Of a stretch of DNA of 57,669 nucleotides, positions 32,364-44,223 are shown in pieces (within the stretch, counting starts at the first letter, position 1; the number at the start of each line of letters is the position of its first letter). The notes under the pieces are model-generated. The model did not search any database and was not told the DNA's origin. It was given only the letters and a program-made list of their open reading frames with translations. The stretch is from Chara braunii (taxonomy: Eukaryota > Streptophyta > Charophyceae > Charales > Characeae). Location of the stretch: contig BFEA01000504.1 of the NCBI GenBank assembly GCA_003427395.1, forward strand, positions 170,881 to 228,549. The letters are read 5' to 3'. Made by a program: the position numbers and the translations under genes.

Positions 32364-32476
32364 AAAAAAAACTCTCGATGGCCGGACCTTCCCTTTATTT
32401 ATGCACGTCATCCTTGCGCAGGGGCCGTGCTAATCTGCCCTGTATCGTTCCAATTTTAACGGATGTCCCGAAGGAC
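32364..32476 (-). ncRNA. U6 snRNA-like sequence with altered ACAGAGA box (probable pseudogene)
   Basis: Reading the minus strand from 32476: GTCCTTCGGGACATCCG (5' hairpin and start), TTAAAATTGGAACGATACAG, then GGCAGATTAGCA, GGCCCCTGCGCAAGGATGAC (internal stem-loop with the catalytic region), TGCATAAAT, AGGTCC, and a T8 run at 32371-32364 that would stop RNA polymerase III. The order is exactly U6 and almost full length. The invariant ACAGAGA box reads ACAGGGC. The 3' part is also altered and slightly longer than usual. No TATA box near -30 and no plant upstream element is visible. Pseudogene is favoured over divergent gene. Confidence 0.8.
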
Positions 32477-33156
32477 TCGCCCCGGTATAGTGCGCTGCAG
32501 GCCTGCTACAGGCGGAGGGCCACTGCACACCCCCCCACCGCCTAACCCGACCGTGGCCCCCATGTCAGGTCCCTCCTCCCAATAGGGGTAACAACGAAAT
32601 AAATAAAAAACAGAAATAAATAAACAAGATGAAAAATAAAGATGAAAGTAAGAATATACGGCCTATCCCGTCGGGTCTTCCCATAGGCCGGGCCCGCCGT
32701 CGCCCCTATCAGCAAAAGCCGAGGGGGATAGCCCTGGCAGCCCTCTACCCCTTGGCCCTCGCCTCGCTACTCCGTTGCTCCGCTGCTCCCGCGCTGCCGC
32801 CTTCTGGCCTCGAAACCGCACCTCCGTAGCAGTAACCCAACGCCATAACCTATAGGGCTAAGCCCAAGCCTGGGGTCAGCGGGCGCTGCATCCCACATAA
32901 AGTGGTGCGGCCCAGCGCCTGAGGCCGAAACAGGCCTAACGGCTCACCCCTTCCCACAAACGGCGTTGCGGCCGCTTCATGTCCATGCCGCCTTACCTGC
33001 CGACCCTGCCGTTGGTCAGCCCAGCGGACAAGGGTCCGCCCCCTAACTCCCAATCTAATCACCGGGGCTAAGTTAGACCGGACGTCTATGCCGCCCGTAC
33101 AATCAAAGGGGCAAAATCACACGCGCGCCTCAAAACTGCGCGCCCACTCACCCTAC
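32477..33156. other. No gene recognised
   Basis: An A-rich stretch at 32595-32655 is followed by GC-rich sequence. Short open frames occur without recognisable domains. Confidence 0.5.
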
Positions 33157-34244
33157 CTACTTAGACAACCCTGGTCCATACACAGGTAGCCGCTTGAACA
33201 CACAGGCATGGACCATCGGCCCCGCTGGCACTTGCAAGAACCGGGGCGGATACCCTTGCAAGGGTATTCGCGCCGACAGCACGTCCACAACGTCATTCTC
33301 ATCAAAGAAGGGGATCCCCGCACCCTTGCACATTAGCTTAAGGGTCTCGTGGTAGAAGGACCCTAGGATCTATCTTACCGCCTTCCTATAAGTGGACTCA
33401 GTCGCATACTTTTCACCCAGCGGAACGCCTTCCCAAGGGTCTTCTCCTTTCAGGATTCTTGCTGCCTGTCCATCTGCTTTCGTCGGTCTCCCCCTCCCTC
33501 TCTTCGATTTTTGGCTCATCGGCGTCCCAGCTTCTTCTCTCTTCTCGACCTTCTTCGGCGTTTCCACAGGGGGCTGTTTACCACTACGCCGGTGGATTCT
33601 CTTCTCTTGCGTTTATCTGTAAGTGGGGTTTCAACTTCTGAGGATTCATCATTCTGCGAACTGGATGTCGCTTGGACTGGTGCCTTGCCTTTCTTCTTCT
33701 TCCCAACGGAGACGCCCTTCATTATCTGCTCTAGCTTATCCAGCCGCTCTTGGTACTCCTGTCTCTGTTCCATTATGATCTTCTTAAGCTCCCACTGCCT
33801 CTTTGCTTCTTTATCTGCCTTCATTTTCTTCTTCTCCGTCTCTAGTCTAGCTGCTTCCTCCTTCGTTGCCTTCTCTTCAACATCCTTCCTTTTTCTTTCC
33901 TCAGCTTCTTTTCTTTCTTCCTCCTCCTCCTTCTTTTGGTCGAACAGGTATTTAGCTATCTTCCCCACGGAGCTAAGGGACTCCTCCAGGTCGCGACTAA
34001 TGACACCAGACAGGGTTCCTCTTCCAATAGCTCTTCCTTGAAGTCTTGGGCACTGACTTTTGTAGTGCCCAACCTCCCCGCATTCGTAACACTTCACCTG
34101 TCTTCCTCCGACCCCGTAGCTACGTCCGCTATACTCGTTGGCCGACCATCCCATTCTTTCATCGCCTCTCCTTTCTCGTCGTTCGTCACGTCTTCTTTCA
34201 TAGCCTCTGTAGTCTCCTCTTCGGTCATCGCCTCTCCGATACAT
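33157..34244 (-). pseudogene. PLE ORF1-like protein: zinc knuckle, coiled coil, AT-hook
   Basis: The first frame (34244-33516, 242 aa) begins with an Arg/Asp/Gly-rich region, then CYECGEVGHYKSQC at about residues 53-66 (perfect CCHC knuckle), a long Glu/Lys coiled coil (about 105-190) and a basic end. A shifted frame (33567-33157) continues with SKRGRGRPTK (AT-hook) and, after one TAG stop at 33370, FYHETLKLMCKGAGIPFFDE. It starts about 180 bp downstream of the pseudo-LTR at 34425-34857. Together with the like-built ORF at 40400 this suggests a nucleic-acid-binding first ORF of a PLE. A retrotransposon Gag is the alternative. Confidence 0.65.
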
Positions 34245-34424
34245 CCTTTCGGCCGCTCCTGGCAGTCCTTCAGTCGCAGTTCTTCTTCAAACACGGATGT
34301 TTTTCCAACTGTCCAGGTTGAACTCTTACTCCGGTCTTCTCCAAGTACTCAACTTCGCACTGTAGCCCGTAACATCGCCAACACCATTCTCCGAGTACTT
34401 ACCTCGGCTGGTTGAAGCGTTCGG

Positions 34425-34857
34425 CGATGAGGTAAGATATCACTTCGGTGCAGACAAGCTGCAACGGCGCAGTCCATTCATCAGTGAATTATGAGCACTC
34501 TCACACAAACGAATGAGCACTCGATATAGTCAGATTTTCACAGTCAAAACGACACTCTTGTTTCGAAATAGAATATAACAAGCCACATCATCGAAGCATT
34601 GTGCAAACCCTCACGGCTCCACACTCTGGCGGTCCCCGAGGCCGCGTTTCGACCGAGGCTAGTCTCGGTCATCGTCAGGGGGATGTTTCGAAATGAGAAA
34701 GAGACCTTACTCCTAAATCGTGTTCTATTAATAGTTCCTCGCTATCAGCAACACGAGTCATGGTTCTTTTTTCCAACACTTCGTGGGCCTACTGTCTGGA
34801 TCCACATTGCATCGTTAGCGCCAACCCGGCTCTTCAAAGACGAAAGGGTAGCTTCCA
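34425..34857 (-). repeat. PLE pseudo-LTR, copy F1b
   Basis: Inverted counterpart of 10556-10989. It starts TGAGGTAAGATATCAC on the plus strand. The upstream end is cut by MITE copy A3 at 34864. It precedes ORF1 in sense orientation. Confidence 0.75.
34631..34683 (-). ncRNA. Hammerhead ribozyme relic
   Basis: On the minus strand: CCCC, intact core CTGACGA, stem II GACCGAG/CTCGGTC closing a short ACTAGC loop, GAAA, GCGGC, then CTC where GTC is expected, then GGGG pairing with the first CCCC. The two copies are broken at different positions (core in 10735-10786, cleavage triplet here), so an intact ancestor is likely. Confidence 0.65.
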
Positions 34858-34863
34858 ACACTT

Positions 34864-34977
34864 ATACGGGCTGGCCACCCGGGACCCGGGTGACCCGGCT
34901 GGTAACCTAGTATTTTTTATTTATTTTTTACTGCTCGGCTGGGCAAATGGTCTTGGACCACTCTAGTAACATAGCAT
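34864..34977. mobile_element. hAT-like MITE family A, copy A3 (internal deletion)
   Basis: Has GCTGGCCACCCGGGACC, GTGACCCGGCTGGTAACCTAG, about 25 bases of T/A, then CGGCTGGGCAAATGGTC and CACTCTAGTAACATAG. Both subterminal blocks are present but the core is gone. Confidence 0.6.
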
Positions 34978-37425
34978 GCTTCTTAAGAAAAAGAAAAAGG
35001 AAAAAAACATACGTCTAATCGGTATTGTGAAGGGATTCCTTATAATGTTTTGATAATGGATTTCTTTTCTTAAATACCCCTAAAAGTTAGGGTATTTCAT
35101 CAAATACCTTTGAAACACATGGGTATAAAAATTTAGGTTGGACTTTTGTTTTTGCCCTTGTCCCGACAATGATCAACTTTGTCGTATGCCCTTGGCCATG
35201 GACTACAGAGGTTGAGGCTCTACTTACACATTTGCCCTTCTACTGGGCAGTCATCTTTTCTGTCTTCCCCACACCAAACTCAGTCACAGGGCAGTCGGAA
35301 TTCCAATTTTGGAAAGGTTGTGTTGACGTCCCTGTTCCCTTCTGGTTGTTGTCTCCCTTGTTTTAGTCTTGTGTTGCCCACGACAATTCTACTAGCCATA
35401 GCCCATGTAAAATGCGATACCCTCCCCTCCCCCTAATACCTTTCCTTTTTCACTTGCTCGTTTTGCTTGCCTCCCCCCCCTCGTACCTCGTTTCTTCTCC
35501 GGATGGAAAACGACGGACCCACCCACCTTCCTACCCCCACCTCTACACTTTCCTATAGTTTTTCATCTAGCACAAATAAAAAATTGATGGGAAATTTGTA
35601 GTGATACATGTGGGAAGGTGAAAGTAAAGGAAGAGGGGGGAAGACGATGGAGATGAACGTAGGAAGGTGAAAATAGAGGAGGAGAAGGAAAGATGATGGA
35701 GGTGGAGAGGGAGGAGGAGAAAGGCGGGAAGTTGGTGGTAGAGAGGAGAAGGTGTAGGCCAAATCAGTTTGTGTAAGAGAAAAAATGCTTCGACTTCAAT
35801 GATTTTTCACACTCAGAACAATAAGTGAAAATAGTGAGAAAAAATATGTTTGAAAACAAAAAGAAGGAAGTATTTTTATTATACAAGTTGAGAATCGGGT
35901 TAGTGCCCTTTACAATGTTTCATGTGAGGTTTTTCCTTCATTTAGGCATCATCGGCCTAGAATAGGGAAGACTATCTGTCAATAGGGAAAAACTAGACCT
36001 TTCTAAGCGTTGATCTTAAAAAAAAAAAAAAAACTTTTATGATTACAAAACAAAACACGCACCGAACTCTTAGTTTTTTTTTTTTCCCATCTTTTTCTCC
36101 ACGATTGTGTCACTAGTAAGCATGATGAAGTGTTGCTACCAGTCCCCTAAAGTTTTAGCGCCAGAGACAAGGATGGCTTAAGATCACCTATGTCTTTTTC
36201 AAATGAATTTGGTAATAGATTTAATTCTGTATTGGAATTGCAATTCTCTAATTATATTTCAACAAGCCATGTTTGCCTCATATGTTTGTAAGACCCTGCT
36301 AACCTAGTTCTCGATCAACTTTTGCATGGTCCAATAAGTATTATGAAGGTCATTTGTAGAAGGTATTGTATGTGCTAAAGGATGTAAGTTTCATATTAAC
36401 ATTAAAAAATATATATATTTCTTTTGTTGAACATTTTGTTATGTTGCTTCTATACATGTACCATGATGGTGGATGGTTAAAGGCAGGTTCTTGTTGTAGT
36501 CCAAATGGGACAGTGTAAGTGACGTTGACATAAGTTCGTATATTTTTTAACACGACCTTGTACTAGTACCCATGATGTATCCAAGTATTTCTGAAGGTCA
36601 TTAAGTTCCTAACCAACTTGTTCGAGAAGATCGACAGGGTAATATTGACCATAAACTACAAAGCGATATTTCAAGAGTTCAACTAAATGTCAGCTTCAAC
36701 CCCCATGCTAGTTAAATTGAATCTTCCTTACTCGTATGTTCTGCATACTGATGATTTGAAAGTAAAAAACACGTTACTATCTGAAGATTTTCTTATTTTT
36801 GTTTTTCCTCCTTTATATACAGACGTTGTCTATATTTTTTATATCCTTAGTGATAGTTTCCTTCCCACATGCTATAATTATGGTAGATCTTAAATATGTT
36901 GACGAGGAATCTTGAGACGAATGTCACTTTATAAGAAGTTGAAGTTGTGTTCGATAAATAACCAGTTTTGTAGGATTTTTTATAACTCTTATAGACATAA
37001 AACCCCGATAGATTTATGCTAGATTCACTACGTATGCTAGACGATCAAATGTTTAAATCAATATTTTATGATTACAACAGTAGAGTATTGATCCTCTAAA
37101 GAATAATATTATAACTTGTGCAGGGAAGATTAATAATTTAAAAAATGTGAGGTTACCAAAATCGCATTACCTTAGCACCCGACCAAGTGACCTACACGAA
37201 CCTGCACAAGCGGCGAACCCTGTCGGATACCTAAATGATATAAAATATGGGGGTAACTTTTTTATTTTCTTTTGTATTAGGCAATTTTGCGTCCATAAAG
37301 ATATGCTAAAATCTGACCTCATTTTTGTATTTATTAATTTGTCACCAAAACATATTTATAGGGTATGAAAAACGTTTGTAAGGGTCTCAAGGGACATATA
37401 GGGCTATGATATAATTTATTATTTT
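34978..37425. other. No gene recognised; polypurine tract inside
   Basis: Mostly AT-rich. 35613-35760 is almost entirely purine on the plus strand (G/A) and includes an imperfect 60-bp duplication (GGAAGGTGAAA recurs). No protein family was recognised in the short open frames. Confidence 0.5.
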
Positions 37426-37728
37426 GTTTTTATCTAGGCTACCAGCCGGGGTGTTCGGGTCCCGGGTGGCCAGCCCGTGCAAGGACTTGGGAAGGTTCCC
37501 CCTCCCCCCCGCCCCCCAAAAAACAAAAATCCACAAATCCGAAAAAAAAACATGTTATGAAGAAAAATAAACTGAACAGCGTTTGCATCAGGGTCATATT
37601 GAAATTCTTCACAAAATTTAGAATACAAAATAATATTTAAAAATCATTCTTTTATTTTTATTATTTTTTTATTTTTTGGCCCGGCCAGGCAAGTGACCCC
37701 AGGCCACTCTGGTAGCTTAGTTTTTTAT
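37426..37728 (-). mobile_element. hAT-like MITE family A, copy A4, with target duplication
   Basis: Element 37434-37720 (287 bp), from CTAGGCTACCAGCCGG to CACTCTGGTAGCTTAG, flanked by GTTTTTAT (37426) and TTTTTTAT (37721), an 8-bp duplication with one change. Contains a C-rich run (37495-37517), the core (ATGTTATGAAGAAAAATAAA to TTCTTCACAAAATTT) and the GGCCCGGCCAGGCAAGTGAC block. Confidence 0.85.
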
Positions 37729-37839
37729 CTTTTCTTTCATATTTCAAGAGATGACCCTCAACGACTGTCCGACCGAGTCAAAAAAAGATAAAAAAATAAA
37801 AACATATAATTTTTTAATATAGTTTTTAATTTTGTAATT

Positions 37840-38015
37840 AATTTTGATATAATGTTGGGGCAAAAGTTATTGAGTATATTATTTTGTATAAGATAGTTGT
37901 TTTTTTTTTAATTTTGGTTTTTTTTTTGGGGGGGGGGGGGGACCTTTCCTTTTCCTTGCACGACCGAGCTGCCCAGAAAAATAAGGTGACCTGGGCGGCC
38001 CGACTGGTAACCTTG
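37840..38015 (+). mobile_element. hAT-like MITE family A, copy A5 (partial)
   Basis: Degraded core (GGGGCAAAAGTTATTGAG), a T-run passing into a G-run at 37928-37941, CCTTTTCCTTGCACGACC, and the end GGCGGCCCGACTGGTAACC. The left end is not found. Confidence 0.55.
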
Positions 38016-39399
38016 TTTGATTCACAATTTTGCACTATATATATATTTTTTTAACTTCTTTGATGATTTTTTTTTGTGTTGAAATTGTCCCGGGGCTTGA
38101 CCAAGACTTTGTCTGCACCTGGTCCAAACGGTCACGCGAATGAATCTACGGCAAAATGAGAAGCCTGACCGAAAACCATAATATATTAGTCTATTTAATT
38201 ATTCTCGATTAATCGTATGATACTTTAAATAAGTTTCTTTATAAGCTTCAAACCACCCAAAGCGCTTGCAAAGCGCGCTTTCGGAGAAGAAACCCTTACA
38301 AAGGTACTTGCTTGGTATTCTTAATCTTAGACATTGTTCAACTGTTTATCAATTTTTTTTTATCTAATGAGCGACTTGATGGGTTTGAGGCGACCACCAA
38401 AAGTTTATTCAGTCTCAATCTATGACAAAGAAAACAAAAACAATTATTTGGACTTACGTCCGATTGTTTGCCAACACTGGAAATGGTAGGTGATGATCAA
38501 CGGTGCGATTGAACGTATTCAAGTTTTTGTGAGACCGCGAGGATAGGGGGTCGTTAGAATATTGATTTTAAGATCAATCCTACATAAAGTTATGACGTAC
38601 AACTGTTAGGTCACGCGATTCAGAGCCTATATGACTAGGAAGAATAGCCTCGTTGAGTGGGCAACTGTAGCCCGGAAGGAATGAACCATTAAATTTTCTA
38701 GGTTGTTTTATCTACAGTTTTGTCTAAAAACTCTGCTCATTCGCAATGAATTTTGAAGAATGTGCTTGTTGGGGTTCATAGTTGTGTCTATAATATGAAA
38801 ACTAAGGAATCTAACATAATTGGGATAGACACATGTTTCGTTTAAGGACGGGTGACCAACCTGCTGAATGGTGGGAGCAGGTTGAGCATGCTAAACTGTA
38901 AACGAGTTGGGTCACAAAAATACATGCTCTTGATGTTCATGAGTCACCCTACTACTCCATCCGAAGTAGGAGTCACCCTAGTAGGCAACAAGTACCAAGA
39001 TCGATTCTGAACATACATACTTGGACTAACTCTTTCGGTAGGGGGAGCCCGGGGGATGTTGATAAACGTGGAACAATTTCAACCAGCGATCTTCAATATC
39101 GTGCGACCGAAAATGCTGCATTGAAGCAAAATCAACACGACCATTGTGCAAGGATAATATGTTTTTTAGTTCAATCCCACCGGGCATCGAACTATACTTT
39201 GTATTTCAACACTTCAGGATATCGTTTCTGGATGGCCACAACCGAATCAAAGTTGAAAGAAAAAATGTTCAAGCTTTCGAAAAACCTCAAATGTTTGACT
39301 TTCACCAATAGTTTTTTCATGGGAAAGATGATTTTTTGTTTGCTTTCAAATGTTTTTTACCAATAGCTTGACAATTGAGTTATATATATTATTTTCTTA
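38016..39399. other. No gene recognised
   Basis: Mixed sequence with a duplicated GAGTCACCCTA word at 38940-38985. No coding or RNA signal identified. Confidence 0.5.
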
Positions 39400-39555
39400 A
39401 GATTTGTTTCAGAAGCGGATTTTAAATTAAAGATTACGAAAGTCTGAGTACTTTTGGTATCCTCCATTGATTATAGCGAGCCTTGAACTCATGACCTATC
39501 ACAAGTTGCTCCCTCCTCTCCCCTATACACCTAGCTGGCACCCATCAGAATGAGT
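39400..39555 (-). mobile_element. Possible tRNA-derived SINE
   Basis: On the minus strand GGTGCCAGCTAGGTG (weak A-box-like) is followed about 45 bases later by GGTCATGAGTTCAAGGCTC, a good RNA polymerase III B-box, and by an A/T-rich end. The body is short, about 150 bp. No duplication and no second copy in the window, so the call is tentative. Confidence 0.3.
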
Positions 39556-39740
39556 GTAAGATATAGCTGCAACAGCCAATGGCTGTTGAGAAACCAAACA
39601 TGTGCAGTTGGTTTTATATTGTATGAATATTGCAAAATTGAAGACCATAACGTGCAGTTCAGATAAGGTTTTTTCTTTTATTTGAATAACTCACTCGTTT
39701 GGACACTTATCCAAATGAGGTAAGTTTCATTATGTAATTG

Positions 39741-40225
39741 ACATGGTCCGCCTCAATTGAGGGCCCAGGTGTAATATTTTTTAGTTTCATGGATGCAACA
39801 AAGAACTTTCTGGAACACGAAGTACCATCGATAGGCGTATTTGAACCAAGGAAGTTTCATGAACACGTAGTACCATGGGTGGGCCTATTAGACCCAATAG
39901 GGATACTAGGTACCAGTTCGAACAGAGTTTCGAAGGACTTTCATGATGGTTAGGATAATATATAACTCATTGTTGGTAGTCTGTTCAGTCATCTGCACCA
40001 GGTGATGAACCCTAAGGAGTACCGAGTGACAACTAGTCGAAACACGGCGTTGGCTCGCACCACGGTGTGCCATTGCGTGTTTGATAACTTTCCATTTACA
40101 ACACAGTACTTATGTTCAGATTTTGATAAGTTGTTTGTTTATTCTCCTTTCTTGCGTCTGTCCTTTCACAATTTTGTTTACATGTCTTTCGATTGTGTCA
40201 ATCAATGAGCGTCGGTAACTTACTT
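39741..40225 (+). repeat. Left pseudo-LTR of PLE F2
   Basis: About 75-80% identical by eye to 46811-47285, in the same orientation. It contains CGAAACACGGCGTTGG near 40040, similar to the GAAA-to-cleavage part of the hammerhead relics in F1, but no convincing core. Confidence 0.82.
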
Positions 40226-40399
40226 TCGTACGCACAACAACCGTCGTATCAGCTATTACTACGTTCAAGTGGTTGTGTTATTACCTACCTACTATAAAAT
40301 GATATTGTCGAAGTTGAAGCGGGTACTACGTTCTTCTCTTCAGTCTATTCTACACACATACCTAACTTCTTATTCTATTTTATTTTTCCTACTATCAAC

Positions 40400-41307
40400 A
40401 TGAGTTATGGTGGTCCGTGGGTTTGCCATCGTTATAGGCAACTCAACCATTTCGTTAGGGAGTGTCAGTTGCTGCAAGTCCCAAATGCAACCGCCCTATT
40501 AGGCGGACAAGGTGGAGATAGAGCCTCGTCGTCTCAAGATAACGATGAAATCTTGTCGGCTCGGAATGCCATCGTGCCATATCAAGCACCGCAGGGTAAT
40601 GAAGGACGTAACGACGAAGGCAGAGAGAACCAAGGCTTCAAACTGAATGAGAATTACGATAAGGGATTCAACGGGTGTTACAACAAGCAAAGGTACAACA
40701 GAGGATACAACACGGGGGGGCTATCAACACCGACAACGAGGCAATTGGTGAGTAGATAATAGGGTGAGGGAGAAACAAGTCAAGTTTGAAACAGTGTGGG
40801 ATTGGTACTCAGAAGCGATGTCGAGCAAAGGAAAGAAGTGTAAGGAGAGAGAACAGTAGCAAAGGGAAAAAGAGGAAAGGAAACGAGTTCAAAAAGTCGA
40901 AGAGGGACGAGCAAAAGCGGAAAAGGAACGCCAAAATTTTGAAAATGCATTGCGACGATGGTCAAAGAGAATATGAACAAGGTCTTCGAGCAAGTAATGG
41001 AAAAACAACTAGCACCAACCAAGAAGCCAGCATTAGAGATGATACCCGAAGGAGGGAACGAAAAGCGAGATGGCAAAGGAAGGATGTTGTAGCCAAAGAA
41101 CAACTGCAGAGACATAAGGATGAGGAACTTGTGCACCTAAGGAAAGAGAACGAGAAGTTGATCGGGGAAGCTATGGGAAAAATGAGCAAAGAGCTCGATT
41201 TGTTAAAGTCGGACAATCAGACCTTGATTCACGATGTCGTGATCCTTAGGAACAAGGTGGAGAACCTGAAACGCGACAATAAACGAAGTGTCAAGGCGGT
41301 AATATAA
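40400..41307 (+). pseudogene. PLE ORF1: broken zinc knuckle and coiled coil
   Basis: The frame from 40400 (119 aa) starts with CHRYRQLNHFVREC, a CCHC knuckle in which the second Cys has become Tyr, then Gly/Asn/Arg-rich sequence. A second frame (40786-41307, 173 aa) is Lys/Glu/Arg-rich and ends in a coiled coil (LRKENEKLIGEAMGKMSKEL). The order knuckle, disordered part, coiled coil is that of the ORF at 33516-34244. It starts 175 bp after the pseudo-LTR. An RNA-binding ORF1 role is inferred. Confidence 0.6.
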
Positions 41308-41913
41308 AAAAAAATCCTCCTGAGGAACCAACAAAGAGCAAGTCGAAGGATATCGGCGGATGCGTGATGAGAAAGGAGGAAAAACTCAAAGGAGAAGACC
41401 GAAGGATATCAAGTCAAAGTGACGTTCATGAGGAAGGTAGGGGAAAACCACGATGTTTTCTATAAGCCGGTATTTATAGACTTGGGGAAATTGAGGAAGT
41501 CGCAACCCGAAATGTTGTGTAGAGATAAAGAGATTGACTGTGGGCAATTTAGCAACAATCTACACGGCGAGGCCATATGACAAGCCTGCAACAGGAGGCT
41601 GTTGGAGACAGAGGGAGAAAAAATCACGCGGAAAAAGATCAAGGTCAGGAGGCTGCGGACGTGGCCAAGGCATCCGCAAATAGAATGACGGTCTCGGAAG
41701 CGTCGTAAAGCCGCCCCGAGCACTGATAGTATTTGTTTTCTTCTCGTGAGAATATGGGATTCAAGGAAACGTAAAAGAGAGTTACGTCGTTCCTATCTTA
41801 ATACTCTCTTCCACATGTACGTCTTGCTTCTAATCTTATTCTTTACTATTAGGATAAGAAGTTCAAGTCTTATATCTCTGTTCTTTCTAAGTCTGGTTAC
41901 GACTTCAACCGTT
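41308..41913 (+). other. Between ORF1 and nuclease of PLE F2
   Basis: No frame longer than about 60 codons was recognised on the plus strand. Presumably decayed coding or spacer sequence of the element. Confidence 0.45.
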
Positions 41914-42206
41914 GTCCAAGACCAGTTGTCTATATCCTTGTCTCTCCATGGGCCAAACACGTGTATGTTGGTTGTACAACATGATCCTTAGATGTATGAT
42001 GGAAGAAACATGTGGGTAGGTCACTCTGTCAAGGTAACGTTGGTGAGGTAAGAAATCATAGATTGGATCGTTGGTTAAGGAGGTATGACACAAACAATTA
42101 CGTGGTTATACCTGTTGCGAATCCGTCTTTAGACGATCTGTTGGAATGTGAACAGTTCTTTATTCGGTCCTTTAATCTGTTTTTAAATAGCCTAAGCAGA
42201 GTATGA
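41914..42206 (+). pseudogene. GIY-YIG endonuclease domain of PLE F2
   Basis: From 41914 the frame reads CPRPVVYILVSPWAKHVYVG, the GIY-YIG signature (VYI...VYVG). After a stop and shift, 42012-42206 reads MGRSLCQGNVG, NHRLDRWLRRYDTNNY and LLECEQFFIRSFNLFLNS, the last supplying the conserved Glu and Asn. This enzyme would nick target DNA to prime reverse transcription. It lies upstream of the RT, confirming in a second copy the order seen at 16490-16990. Confidence 0.75.
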
Positions 42207-42597
42207 GTAACAATAGTTGAAAGTGCATATTAAAGAAGAAAGAGCGGGGTAAAAAACTCATTAATAAGGATGAGTCGAGTCCGGTGCTTTACAAAGTAAC
42301 GAGGAAAGGTTTTGTGATTTTTACTGTGACGTTCGGGTTAACTTCGGTTTCACTGACCAAAGTTTTTTACAAAGCATTCAATAAACATATTAAGTCATTT
42401 TAAGTAGTTTGTATACGAGGGGATGTAGTGTGTGAAAAATTGAAGATTTTAAGTAGGAAGTATGGTTCAACCATAATCACGACAACAAATTTATTGAAAG
42501 ATACCAAGGGGTGGATAAAATTTGGTAATACTTTGCATGTGGAAGTAGTGTCATCATTCTGTTTTTTTTTGTTGAGAAGAAGAAGTTTGTAGTCCAT

Positions 42598-44223
42598 TTG
42601 CTTTTCATCCCAGCCTCACATAGATTCTTAAATGTCAAAAAGTTTGAACAATTGTTGGCTTCGTATTGTGCTATTCGTTTTTTTTTCAAAAATGAGAGTC
42701 GATCTATCTTGAGGGATGTTTTGACGAGAGTACTGACGAGGAAGTATAAGTCCAACATACGATTGAAATCAATCATCAAGATACGATACGATGGAAGGTT
42801 AGTGAAATCAAGACTGCGAGAAATTTGTGTATGTAATATCCGTTCATCATCTATCAGAAAACCTTCGCAGAAACTCATCTGTAGGAGAGTTAAAATTGTG
42901 TGCCCTAGGAACAAATCAGTAGGAGACCATCTATATAAGTACAAAAAGGACTCTAGGTCTAGTACTCTTGATTGCTTTTGTCATCTTTGAAGTTCATTTT
43001 CCCTATTCTCAAGGAACACAGATGGACACGTAGTAGTCCGTCTTTCTTCGACGTCTCTCTGCCTTCCTTCTGTGCTTATCCCTTATTCAAATCTCTCAGT
43101 CAACGTTGTTGCACTGCAACAAACTATTGTCAACCTCCTATGTGAAATACAAGCGGATACTACTTAGTTCGATATCTTAGCTTACGATTTGGGGACATGT
43201 TTTTCAGATATGGAAGAAGGGATGTAATAAGAAGAAGGTGATGTGAGGGTGGTTAAAGAGTGGAAAAAAAAACTTTGATGGGTTAGCCACGTGTGCAATA
43301 GATTACAACCCAAGTGACTTGTTGGTCTGTTGTTCAACATTATATCGCAATGGATTTGAAAATCTGTTTCTAAATAACAAAGGGTTTGTAGATGTTAAAA
43401 AGGATTAAGTTGAAGTTTTTTTTAACATAAAGAGGGCATACTTTCTCAAGAAGTATCAAAAGATTACTGAATGAAACTACAAATGTCAACTAGATACAAC
43501 GTATGCAACGCCAAAACACAAAGATATAAATAAGTGGATATCGATTTGTTTCCCTTGCACTGATCCGCTAACTACGTTTAGTAAGATTATTTATAAGGTC
43601 ATTAGCTATTTGGTATGGAATTTTCCCAGCTTTTGTCACTTCAATCCAAAATCCCTGGGTGATCTTCTCTCTCGTCTCTCATCTCTGAAAATGAATCTAT
43701 TGGACCGCATGATGATGTTTTAGGTGTCAGCTTCAATGTCACGGAGATGTTTTCCAACATTCTACTTTCTTCAATTATGTAAGCAACATCGTGGATTATT
43801 CAGTATTATGAGGAGTAAGGCCATAATGCTATTTGGATAAAGAAACGGGGGAAGAAGATCGAATTGAAAGACGAGTATTCATTCAATGAAGGATGATTAC
43901 AGGTGCAGTTGTCAAAGCTATTGGGCATGATTCCTTTTAACTTAGGTGATAAGTACACTGTGTGGTATAAGAATCGTGTTGCAGCAGATGGAAGGAATCC
44001 CCATGGATAAACCGCCAAGTCCAGCAATGACATGTCTCATTTGCGTACACAAAGAGTATTGTTTCTGCAGTCATTCGGGACACAAAGAAAGTTGTTCTTT
44101 TGGTTAAGTCAGTTTTTCACTGTTTGATAGACGTTCTGTGATCGCGGGGATTGACGTCAAGGAGAGAATCTGAAAATTCAGTAGTGGTTACGACGAACAT
44201 TCAACACTGAAAGAGAACAAACA
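42598..44223 (+). pseudogene. Penelope-like RT of F2, fingers to motif B, decayed
   Basis: 42598-42990 reads IKIRYDGRLVKSRLREIC and NKSVGDHLYKYKKDS, homologous by eye to the region before the fingers in the 14838-16274 copy. Near 43301, DYNPSDLLVCC matches DKNPTETVVMC there. 43508 gives TPKHKDINKW (finger motif), 43711 DDVLGVSFNVTEMFSNI (motif A, catalytic Asp replaced by Asn) and about 43987 MEGIPMDKPPSPAMTCLICV (motif B). Stops and frameshifts separate the pieces. The gene is cut at 44224 by a transposon. Confidence 0.75.

Noticed and set aside
40030-40075. Hammerhead in the pseudo-LTRs of PLE F2 (around 40040 and 47105)
   Set aside because: Only the GAAAC...GTC part is recognisable; core and stem II are too poor in both copies for a feature.
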